From an uncultured Caulobacteraceae bacterium (GTDB lineage: Bacteria; Pseudomonadota; Alphaproteobacteria; Caulobacterales; Caulobacteraceae), in contig CAMLRH010000089.1 in NCBI GenBank assembly GCA_946482375.1, positions 1 through 9,376 on the forward strand: a stretch of 9,376 bases of DNA, written 5' to 3'. The position numbers and the translations under genes are program-made. Positions 4,110 to 9,376 of the stretch are shown here, in pieces. The notes under the pieces were generated by a model. It was not told where the DNA came from. It saw nothing but the letters and a program-made list of their open reading frames with translations, and ran no database searches. The number at the start of each line of letters is the position of its first letter. Positions within the stretch are counted from its first letter, which is position 1.

Positions 4110-5072
4110 TCAGTCACGCGTCGGATCGAGGCCCCCCGGCGCGTCGTAGGTCAGCGACAGGAAGACGTCCTCCAGGTCCGGGTCCTCGGTCGAGATGTCC
4201 TGGATGTGCAGCCCGGTGGCGCGCACGGCGCCGAGCACCTGCTCCACGCTCGACTGGCCGGTGCGATAGCTGACCTGGAAGGCGCCGCCGCCGCGCAGCT
4301 TGGTCTCGAAGCCCTTCAGGTCGGGCGCGATGGAGACCGGCTCCTTGGGCGTCACCACCACGTTGCGGGTGTCGAGCCGGCGCAACAGCGTCTCGGTCGG
4401 CTCGCAGGCCACCACCTCGCCGCGGTTGATGATGGCGATCTGGTCGCAGAGCTCCTGCGCCTCTTCGAGATAGTGGGTGGTGAGCACGATGGTCACGCCC
4501 TGCTGGTTCAGGCTGACGACGTAGTTCCACAGCTGCCGCCGCAACTCCACGTCCACGCCCGCCGTCGGCTCGTCGAGTATCAGCACCGGCGGGTGGTGGA
4601 CCATGGCCTTGGCCACCATCAGCCGTCGCTTCATGCCGCCCGACAGCTGCCGGACGTAGGCGTTGGCCTTGTCGCTCAAGCCAAGCGCCGCCAGCAACTC
4701 ATCCGTCCGCCGCTCCTCCTTCGGCACGCCGTACATCCCGCCCTGCACATCGAGGCTTTCGCGGGGGGTGAAGAAGACGTCCGCCGCCAGCTCCTGCGGC
4801 ACCACGCCGATGGCGGCGCGGGCGTCGCGCGGGCGCTCGTCGATGTCGCGGCCCCAGATACTCACCTTGCCCGAGGTCTTTTTCGTCAGCCCGGCAAGAA
4901 TGTTGATGAAGGTCGACTTGCCGGCCCCGTTCGGGCCGAGCAGGCCGAAGATCGAGCCGCGCGGCACCTTCAGGTCGACGCCGTTCAGCGCCAGCTTCTC
5001 GGGCGTTGTCTTGGTCGCCGCGTATGTCTTGACGAGACCCTGCGCCTCGATCGCGTACTCAGGTAAGTCCAT
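4110..5072 (-). CDS. ABC-2 type transporter ATP-binding protein (YadG/CcmA-like)
   Basis: A 320-residue ATPase. The ATG at 5070-5072 is chosen over longer in-frame starts because MDLPEYAIEAQGLVKTY is a normal ABC N-terminus and GAGG sits 3 nt upstream. Longer versions would run through the neighbouring divergent gene. All ATPase motifs are intact: Walker A GPNGAGKS (46-53), Q-loop VPQE (Q93), signature LSGGM (143-147), Walker B VLILDE (163-168), and the switch His in TTHYLEEA (H200). A C-terminal domain follows (about 225-310, ending DPDLEDVFLSLT), the closing motif of the DrrA/YadG-type group. Such ATPases power an ABC-2 membrane permease that exports drugs, lipids or polysaccharide. No permease gene lies in the window, as the next gene downstream is a tRNA. 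It is therefore an orphan locally and its substrate cannot be named. It is divergent from the zinc-finger/tsaD operon across a 75-nt gap. Confidence 0.9.
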   Translation of the reverse strand: MDLPEYAIEAQGLVKTYAATKTTPEKLALNGVDLKVPRGSIFGLLGPNGAGKSTFINILAGLTKKTSGKVSIWGRDIDERPRDARAAIGVVPQELAADVFFTPRESLDVQGGMYGVPKEERRTDELLAALGLSDKANAYVRQLSGGMKRRLMVAKAMVHHPPVLILDEPTAGVDVELRRQLWNYVVSLNQQGVTIVLTTHYLEEAQELCDQIAIINRGEVVACEPTETLLRRLDTRNVVVTPKEPVSIAPDLKGFETKLRGGGAFQVSYRTGQSSVEQVLGAVRATGLHIQDISTEDPDLEDVFLSLTYDAPGGLDPTRD

Positions 5073-5086
5073 CGACCTCAACCAAT

Positions 5087-5114
5087 TTGACGCCCCGGCG
5101 GGCGGAAGCATAGG
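5087..5114 (+). promoter_or_regulatory. Possible promoter of the zinc-finger/tsaD/gpsA operon
   Basis: TTGACGC (5087-5093) is a perfect match to the Caulobacter -35 consensus TTGACGS. The -10 is weak: CATAGG at 5109-5114, 16 nt after TTGACG, shares only the central ATA with TATAAT. It lies in the 75-nt divergent gap and would give a leader of about 28 nt to the ATG at 5148. No equally good site is seen for the ABC gene on the other strand. Confidence 0.4.
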
Positions 5115-5147
5115 TATGCGTCGCTCCGCCTTCAGGGAAGTGCCGCC

Positions 5148-5420
5148 ATGGCCCGCAAGGGAAAGCCCGTTCCGAACGAAGCGCCTGTGCGCGTGCTGCC
5201 GGACTCCGTGCCGCCGCCCGAGGTGATCTCCGTCCGCTCCCGCCGCGTCGCCTGCGACGGCGTCGGCGGCGCGCTCGGCCACCCGCGCGTCTGGCTGGAG
5301 ATGGGCGACGACGACTTCGTCGAGTGCGGCTACTGCGACCGCCGCTTCGTGCTGGCCGGCGACGGCCACGAGAGCGAGCGTCTGGCCCCCGGCGTCTACG
5401 AGGGCTCCGGCGGCCACTGA
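5148..5420 (+). CDS. zf-CHCC zinc-finger protein (NDUFS6-like domain)
   Basis: A 90-residue soluble protein. The start is supported by AGGGA about 9 nt before the ATG. The first 30 residues are basic and Pro-rich with no clear fold. The core has Cys36, His45 and the pair Cys60-x2-Cys63 (in [10 protein letters not shown]), a C-H-C-C zinc site as in the zf-CHCC family. That family includes the mitochondrial complex I accessory subunit NDUFS6 and small alphaproteobacterial proteins. Whether this copy joins complex I is not shown by the sequence, as no nuo genes are in the window, and NDUFS6 homologues are often encoded away from them. The stop codon overlaps the tsaD start by 1 nt (TGATG), so it is probably the first gene of that operon. 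The domain call is firm; the cellular role is inferred. Confidence 0.85.
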   Translation: MARKGKPVPNEAPVRVLPDSVPPPEVISVRSRRVACDGVGGALGHPRVWLEMGDDDFVECGYCDRRFVLAGDGHESERLAPGVYEGSGGH

Positions 5421-6505
5421 TGACACTCACCGTCCTCGGCATCGAGACCAGCTGCGACGAGACCGCCGCGGCGGTGGTGCGCCGAGCCGATGACGGACAC
5501 GTCGAGGTGCTGTCCTCGGTCATCGCCAGCCAGATCGCCGAACACCGCCCCTTCGGCGGCGTCGTCCCCGAAATCGCCGCCCGCGCCCACGTCGAAGTGA
5601 TCGACACGATCGTGGCTCAGGCCATGAACGAGGCGGGCCTCGGCTACGACGGTTTGGACGGTGTCGCCGCCACGGCCGGACCGGGCCTAGTCGGCGGGGT
5701 GATGGTCGGCCTCTCCTTCGGCAAGGCCGTCGCCTTGGCCCGCGACCTGCCGCTGGTCGCCGTGAACCACCTCGAAGGCCACGCGCTCTCGGCGCGACTG
5801 GCGGCCGACATTCCCTACCCCTTCCTGTTGCTGCTGGTCAGCGGCGGCCATTGCCAGTTGCTGGAAGTCGCCGGCGTCGGCGCCTGCCGCCGGCTCGGCT
5901 CGACCATCGACGACGCGGCCGGCGAAGCCTTCGACAAGATCGCCAAGTCCATGGGCCTGCCCTACCCCGGGGGCCCGGCGCTGGAGCAATTGGCCGAGGG
6001 CGGTGACGCCGAACGCTTCCCGCTGCCCCGCTCGCTGCTCGGTCGCGAAGGCTGTGACTTCTCCTTCTCGGGCCTGAAGACCGCCGCTGCTCGGCTGGCC
6101 GCTGGACTGACCAGCGACGACGACAAGCGCGACCTCGCCGCGGCTGTGCAGGAAGCCATCGCCCGCCAGCTCTGCGACCGCACCGACAAGGCGCTGGTGA
6201 GCTATGCCCGTGCGCACGAAGGCCGCGACCTGCGCTTCGTCGTCGCCGGGGGAGTCGCCGCCAACCGGACGGTTCGCGAGCGGCTTGAAGCGGCGGCTGC
6301 CGCGCGCGGCTTTTCCTTCTCCGCCCCGCCGCTGGCCTACTGCACCGACAATGCCGCCATGATCGCGCTGGCCGGCGCCGAACGACTGGCGGCCGGATTC
6401 AGCGACGGTCTCGATGCCGTGGCCCGGCCCCGCTGGCCGCTGGACGAGGCGGCGGCCAACGCCAATCCAACTCACAAGCCCGGCCGCAAGGGAGCCAAGG
6501 CGTGA
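5420..6505 (+). CDS. tsaD: tRNA N6-threonylcarbamoyladenosine transferase TsaD
   Basis: A 361-residue protein of normal family length. It transfers the threonylcarbamoyl group from TC-AMP to A37 of tRNAs reading ANN codons, together with TsaB and TsaE, using TC-AMP made by TsaC. It has an ASKHA fold. It starts [10 protein letters not shown] (6-15), the family's N-terminal phosphate motif. The metal ligands are His117 and His121 in NHLEGH and Asp310 in [13 protein letters not shown] (141-144), [13 protein letters not shown] (161-173), FSFSGLK (214-220) and the late GGVAAN (277-282) are all intact. The ATG at 5420-5422 is used because the family motif begins a few residues later; the upstream extension reads through the zinc-finger gene in another frame. 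It is coupled to the zinc-finger gene (TGATG) and overlaps gpsA by 4 nt. It is an essential or near-essential function in many bacteria. Confidence 0.98.
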   Translation: MTLTVLGIETSCDETAAAVVRRADDGHVEVLSSVIASQIAEHRPFGGVVPEIAARAHVEVIDTIVAQAMNEAGLGYDGLDGVAATAGPGLVGGVMVGLSFGKAVALARDLPLVAVNHLEGHALSARLAADIPYPFLLLLVSGGHCQLLEVAGVGACRRLGSTIDDAAGEAFDKIAKSMGLPYPGGPALEQLAEGGDAERFPLPRSLLGREGCDFSFSGLKTAAARLAAGLTSDDDKRDLAAAVQEAIARQLCDRTDKALVSYARAHEGRDLRFVVAGGVAANRTVRERLEAAAAARGFSFSAPPLAYCTDNAAMIALAGAERLAAGFSDGLDAVARPRWPLDEAAANANPTHKPGRKGAKA

Positions 6506-7494
6506 AGCACGCGGGCGTCATCGGCGGCGGAGCATGGGGCACGGCCCTCGCCCAGGTCTGCGCTCGCGCCGGGCTGGACGTCACGCTGCAGGCTCGCGAG
6601 CCCGAGGTGGTCGAGGCGATCAACACCGCGCACGAGAATCCGATCTTCCTGCCGGGCGTCACGCTGGACGGGGCCATCCGCGCGACGACCGAGATGGCCG
6701 ACCTTGCCGCCTGCGACCTCGTCCTCGCCGTCGCCCCGGCACAACACCTGCGCTCGGCGCTGGCGGCACTGAGCCCGCACGCCCAACGCGGCCTGCCCGT
6801 CCTGCTCTGCTCGAAGGGCGTTGAGCAGGGCTCGCTCAAGCTGATGACGCAGGTGCTGGAAGAGACCATCCCGCAGGCCTGTCCCGCCGTGTTGTCGGGC
6901 CCGAGCTTCGCCGGCGAAGTCGCGCGCGGCCTGCCCACCGCCGTGACCCTCGCCTGTCCCGACGCCGCCATGGCCATGCGGCTCGCCGAAGCCATCGCGA
7001 CGCCCGCGTTTCGCCCCTACATCGTCGCCGACATGATCGGCGCCGAGGCCGGCGGCGCGATCAAGAACGTGCTCGCCATCGCCACCGGCATCGTCGAGGG
7101 CAAGGGTCTCGGCCGCTCCGCCCACGCGGCGCTGATCACCCGTGGCTTCGCCGAAATGACCCGCATGGCCGTGGCGCTGGGCGGCGAGGCCGAGACGGTG
7201 GCCGGTCTCTGCGGGCTGGGCGACCTCGTCCTGACCTGCTCCTCGCCACAGTCGCGCAACATGAGCGTCGGCCTGGCCCTGGGCTCCGGCCAGACGCTGG
7301 AGGAGGCGCTGGCCGGCAAGCTGACGGTGGCCGAAGGCGTCGCTTCGGCGCCCGCCGTCCGCGAACTCGCCCGCAAACACGGCGTCGAAATGCCGATCTG
7401 CGAAGCCGTCGCCGCCATCCTCGCCGGCGAACACAGCGTCGAGGCCGCCATCATGGGCCTCCTATCCCGCCCCCTCAAAGCCGAGACCGCCTGA
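6502..7494 (+). CDS. gpsA: NAD(P)H-dependent glycerol-3-phosphate dehydrogenase
   Basis: A 330-residue cytosolic enzyme reducing dihydroxyacetone phosphate to sn-glycerol 3-phosphate, the backbone for membrane phospholipids. The GTG start overlaps the tsaD stop by 4 nt (GTGA), with GGGAG about 10 nt upstream. The Rossmann motif GGGAWG (8-13) binds the cofactor. Further family motifs are SKGVE (104-108), GPSFAGEVA (133-141), and [15 protein letters not shown] (183-197) with the catalytic Lys188. [11 protein letters not shown] (236-246) and [11 protein letters not shown] (251-261) lie in the helical C-terminal domain. Length and motif order match the family fully. The YciI-family gene follows with a 1-nt overlap. 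Confidence 0.98.
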   Translation: MKHAGVIGGGAWGTALAQVCARAGLDVTLQAREPEVVEAINTAHENPIFLPGVTLDGAIRATTEMADLAACDLVLAVAPAQHLRSALAALSPHAQRGLPVLLCSKGVEQGSLKLMTQVLEETIPQACPAVLSGPSFAGEVARGLPTAVTLACPDAAMAMRLAEAIATPAFRPYIVADMIGAEAGGAIKNVLAIATGIVEGKGLGRSAHAALITRGFAEMTRMAVALGGEAETVAGLCGLGDLVLTCSSPQSRNMSVGLALGSGQTLEEALAGKLTVAEGVASAPAVRELARKHGVEMPICEAVAAILAGEHSVEAAIMGLLSRPLKAETA

Positions 7495-7778
7495 TGCCGC
7501 TCTTCGTCGTTTCCTGGCTGGACAAGCCGAACAGCCTCGACGTCCGCATGGCCGCCCGCGAGGCGCATCTGGCCTATGTCCGCGAGACCGGTGTTGTGCG
7601 GCTCGGCGGCCCGTTCCTCGACGCCAACGGCGACATGGCCGGCTCCATGATCATCATCGAGGCCGACGACCTCGAAACCGCCAAGGCCTGGCACGCGCTC
7701 GACCCCTATCGCGCCGCCGGCCTGTTCGAGACGTCCGAAGTCCGGCCCTGGCGCACCACGGTCGGCGCGATCGCGTGA
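7494..7778 (+). CDS. YciI-family (YCII domain) protein
   Basis: A 94-residue protein filling one YCII domain, a small ferredoxin-like fold that usually dimerises. It begins with the beta strand [10 protein letters not shown], followed by the helix VRMAAREAHLAYV with the conserved His25. Next are GGPFLDANGDMAGSMIIIEA (39-57, with Asp43) and a helix and loop (DLETAKAWHALDPY, 59-72). The His and Asp form the proposed active site of the family, whose general reaction is unsettled. The start ATG shares one base with the gpsA stop (TGATG), and the Rieske gene overlaps its end by 4 nt. A metabolic or detoxifying role beside gpsA and a Rieske protein is a guess. Confidence 0.9.
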   Translation: MPLFVVSWLDKPNSLDVRMAAREAHLAYVRETGVVRLGGPFLDANGDMAGSMIIIEADDLETAKAWHALDPYRAAGLFETSEVRPWRTTVGAIA

Positions 7779-8119
7779 ATCCGGCGAGGCCCCGGCCCGG
7801 CACGGTGCTCTGCCGGCTGGACGAGATCGACCGCGCGAAGGGTTTCCGCTTTCGCGAGGACGACGCCGTCTTCTTCGGCTTCGTGATTCGCACTGAAGAG
7901 TGCGTGCGCGGCTTCGTCGACGCCTGCCCTCACACCGGCCAGCCGCTGTCGATGTTCGGCGACCGCTACCTGACCAAGGACGGCCGCTGGCTGTTCTGCA
8001 CCGGCCACGGCGCTCTCTTCCGCCCCAACGACGGCGTCTGCGCCGCCGGTCCGTGCGAGGGCGAGACGCTTCAACCCTGGCCAGTCGAGGTGCGTGACGG
8101 CTCGGTCGTGGTTGCGTGA
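7775..8119 (+). CDS. Small Rieske [2Fe-2S] protein
   Basis: A 114-residue soluble protein consisting of one Rieske domain. The GTG start overlaps the YciI stop by 4 nt (GTGA). The cluster ligands are Cys51 and His53 in ACPHTGQPL, and Cys75 and His78 in FCTGHGALF: the C-x-H ... C-x2-H pattern with 21 residues between the two boxes. No signal peptide or membrane segment is seen, so it is cytosolic, unlike the bc1 Rieske protein. It resembles ferredoxin components of ring-hydroxylating oxygenases or NirD-like proteins, but no oxygenase or reductase gene is present. A general electron-transfer role is inferred; the partner is unknown. It is the last gene of the five-gene overlapping run, and the inverted repeat at 8120 begins directly after its stop. 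Confidence 0.9.
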   Translation: MNPARPRPGTVLCRLDEIDRAKGFRFREDDAVFFGFVIRTEECVRGFVDACPHTGQPLSMFGDRYLTKDGRWLFCTGHGALFRPNDGVCAAGPCEGETLQPWPVEVRDGSVVVA

Positions 8120-8208
8120 GTGGTTCGACACGGGCCTGTGGCCCTGCTCACCATGACTATTTCTGAGTTAGTCATCCTGAGCAGGCGCAACGCGCCGTGT
8201 CGAAGGAC
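8120..8208. repeat. 89-bp imperfect inverted repeat, REP-like
   Basis: Two 40-nt arms (8120-8159 and 8169-8208) align end to end without gaps as inverted copies around a 9-nt loop. Shared blocks are TTCGACACGG, CCTGCTCA and ATGACTA. The arms differ mainly in the middle (about 8 positions) and at two dinucleotides. The left arm has TGG before TTCGACA and ACCA after TGCTC; the right arm, read inverted, has TCC and AGGA at the same places. Words of this type recur between genes in many alphaproteobacterial genomes. Placed right after the Rieske stop and before acs, it can also act as a bidirectional terminator or mRNA barrier. No transposase is nearby. Confidence 0.7.
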
Positions 8209-8215
8209 GCACAGC

Positions 8216-8244
8216 TTGTCTCGGCCTTCGCGGTCCGCTTCATT
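8216..8244 (+). promoter_or_regulatory. Weak possible promoter of acs
   Basis: TTGTCT (8216-8221) is followed after 15 nt by GCTTCATT (8237-8244), partly matching the Caulobacter -10 GCTANAWC in six of eight positions. It would start transcription near 8251, leaving about 20 nt before the GTG at 8272. It is the best site in the 63 nt between the inverted repeat and acs, but not strong. Confidence 0.28.
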
Positions 8245-8271
8245 GCCTGAACAAGACAGAGGAGTGCGACG

Positions 8272-9376
8272 GTGAGCGAAGGACAGGTCTTTCCGGTTCC
8301 TGAGGCATGGGCGAAGCGGACGAAGATGGATGCCGCCGCCTACGACGCCGCCTGCCGCCGCGTCGAGGAAGATCCCGAGGGTTTCTGGACCGAGGTTGCC
8401 GGGCGCCTGGACTGGATCAGGCCGTTCAGCGTTGTGAAGGATGTCTCCTACAACAAGGACGACTTCCGCATCCGCTGGTACGCCGACGGGGCGCTGAACG
8501 CCTCGGCCAATTGCCTGGACCGGCATCTGCCCCATCGCGCCGACGACATCGCCATCATCTGGGAAGGCGACGACCCGGCCGACAGCCGCAAGATCACCTA
8601 TGCCGAGGCGCACGCCGAGACCTGCCGCATGGCCAATGTGCTGAAGGCCAACGGCGTCAAAAAGGGCGACCGCGTCACCATCTACCTGCCGATGATCCCC
8701 GAGGCGGCCTACGCCATGCTGGCCTGCGCGCGGATCGGGGCCATCCATTCGGTGATCTTCGGCGGCTTTTCGCCCGACTCCATCGCCGGCCGGATTCAGG
8801 ACTGCGACTCGCGCCTCGTCATCACCGCCGACGAGGGCCTGCGCGGCGGCCGCAAGGTGCCGCTGAAGGCCAACGTCGACGAGGCGCTGACCCAGTGCCC
8901 GCAGGTCGAGAAGGTCATCATGGTCCGCCGCACCGGCGCCGATGTGAACTTCGTCGAGGGCCGGGACGTCCGCTACGAAGATGCCAGGGCGCAGGTCTCC
9001 GCCGACTGTCCGCCCGAGCCGATGGGCGCGGAGGACCCGCTCTTCATCCTCTACACCTCGGGTTCGACCGGTAAGCCGAAGGGTGTGCTGCATACCACCG
9101 GCGGCTATCTGACCTGGGCGGCCTACACCCACGAGCTGGTCTTCGATTACCGACCGGGCGAGATCTTCTGGTGCACGGCCGACGTCGGCTGGGTCACCGG
9201 CCACAGCTACATCGTCTACGGTCCGCTCGCGAACGGGGCGACGACGGTGATCTTCGAAGGCGTGCCGAACTACCCGACGACCTCGCGCTTCTGGGAGGTC
9301 ATCGACAAGCATCAGGTCGAGATCTTCTACACCGCCCCCACCGCCATCCGCGCCCTGATGCGCGACGGCGACGAGC
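8272..9376 (+). CDS. acs: Acetyl-CoA synthetase, N-terminal part (runs off right edge)
   Basis: 368 residues of an enzyme of about 650 that makes acetyl-CoA from acetate, ATP and CoA through acetyl-AMP. The GTG start is supported by GAGGAG 7 nt upstream and by the family-typical N-terminus. Visible motifs are [15 protein letters not shown] (38-52), [11 protein letters not shown] (76-86), [20 protein letters not shown] (138-157), [12 protein letters not shown] (164-175), the ATP-binding loop [12 protein letters not shown] (261-272) and [11 protein letters not shown] (303-313). These match bacterial AMP-forming Acs closely and exclude general acyl-CoA synthetases. The acetylatable Lys near the C-terminus and the hinge lie outside the window. 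It has its own Shine-Dalgarno site and is separated from the Rieske gene by the inverted repeat, so it is probably an independent unit. Confidence 0.97.
   Translation, partial: MSEGQVFPVPEAWAKRTKMDAAAYDAACRRVEEDPEGFWTEVAGRLDWIRPFSVVKDVSYNKDDFRIRWYADGALNASANCLDRHLPHRADDIAIIWEGDDPADSRKITYAEAHAETCRMANVLKANGVKKGDRVTIYLPMIPEAAYAMLACARIGAIHSVIFGGFSPDSIAGRIQDCDSRLVITADEGLRGGRKVPLKANVDEALTQCPQVEKVIMVRRTGADVNFVEGRDVRYEDARAQVSADCPPEPMGAEDPLFILYTSGSTGKPKGVLHTTGGYLTWAAYTHELVFDYRPGEIFWCTADVGWVTGHSYIVYGPLANGATTVIFEGVPNYPTTSRFWEVIDKHQVEIFYTAPTAIRALMRDGDE

Noticed and set aside
4062..5066. 334-residue open frame on the plus strand opposite the ABC ATPase
   Set aside because: The minus strand carries every ABC motif. 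The plus frame is His, Arg and Leu rich, without domains, and begins inside the tRNA gene.
5073..5426. N-terminal extension of the ABC ATPase by 118 residues
   Set aside because: It would cross the divergent zinc-finger gene and its promoter, and the added residues resemble antisense translation. The normal ABC N-terminus begins at 5072.
8071..9312. 413-residue open frame on the minus strand opposite acs
   Set aside because: It runs through the inverted repeat and mirrors the third-position GC of acs. The acs motifs on the plus strand are unmistakable.

Overview
This is a GC-rich window with mostly short intergenic gaps and chains of overlapping genes, typical of an alphaproteobacterium. The gene content fits the order Caulobacterales (Caulobacter, Phenylobacterium or Brevundimonas type): DUF4402-type fimbrial genes, a tsaD-gpsA-YciI cluster, promoter-like sites resembling the Caulobacter housekeeping consensus, and a possible EcfG-type stress promoter. 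The taxon is inferred from these traits and not proven.

Left part (1-3473, minus strand): a chaperone-usher fimbrial operon, transcribed from right to left. A probable promoter near 3047-3074 and a leader of about 120 nt precede the likely major subunit (DUF4402, 2391-2918). Next come a 12-bp hairpin, a second smaller DUF4402-like subunit (1826-2305), a large periplasmic chaperone (810-1745), and the N-terminal 276 residues of an outer-membrane usher (1-829) that runs off the left edge. Both subunits end in an aromatic-Asn C-terminus and share an internal GG-x-E-x-LTV stretch, which suggests they are paralogues. The chaperone would escort them across the periplasm and the usher would assemble and secrete the fibre.

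Middle (3474-5072, minus strand): a stand-alone receiver-domain response regulator (3474-3872). An EcfG-like promoter lies directly upstream, and two copies of a 16-bp palindrome flank the gene. Next are a tRNA-Arg(CCG) gene (3989-4065) and an ABC-2 type ATPase (4110-5072) with no permease gene visible.

Right part (5148-8119, plus strand): a tight run of five overlapping genes: a zf-CHCC zinc-finger protein, tsaD (tRNA t6A synthesis), gpsA (glycerol-3-phosphate dehydrogenase), a YciI-family protein and a small Rieske 2Fe-2S protein. It ends at an 89-bp imperfect inverted repeat resembling a REP-type element (8120-8208). After it, acs (acetyl-CoA synthetase) starts at 8272 and leaves the window at the right edge.

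The least ordinary items are the DUF4402 fimbrial operon with its internal hairpin, the palindrome pair and stress-type promoter at the receiver gene, and the inverted repeat whose two arms carry swapped GG/CC pairs.
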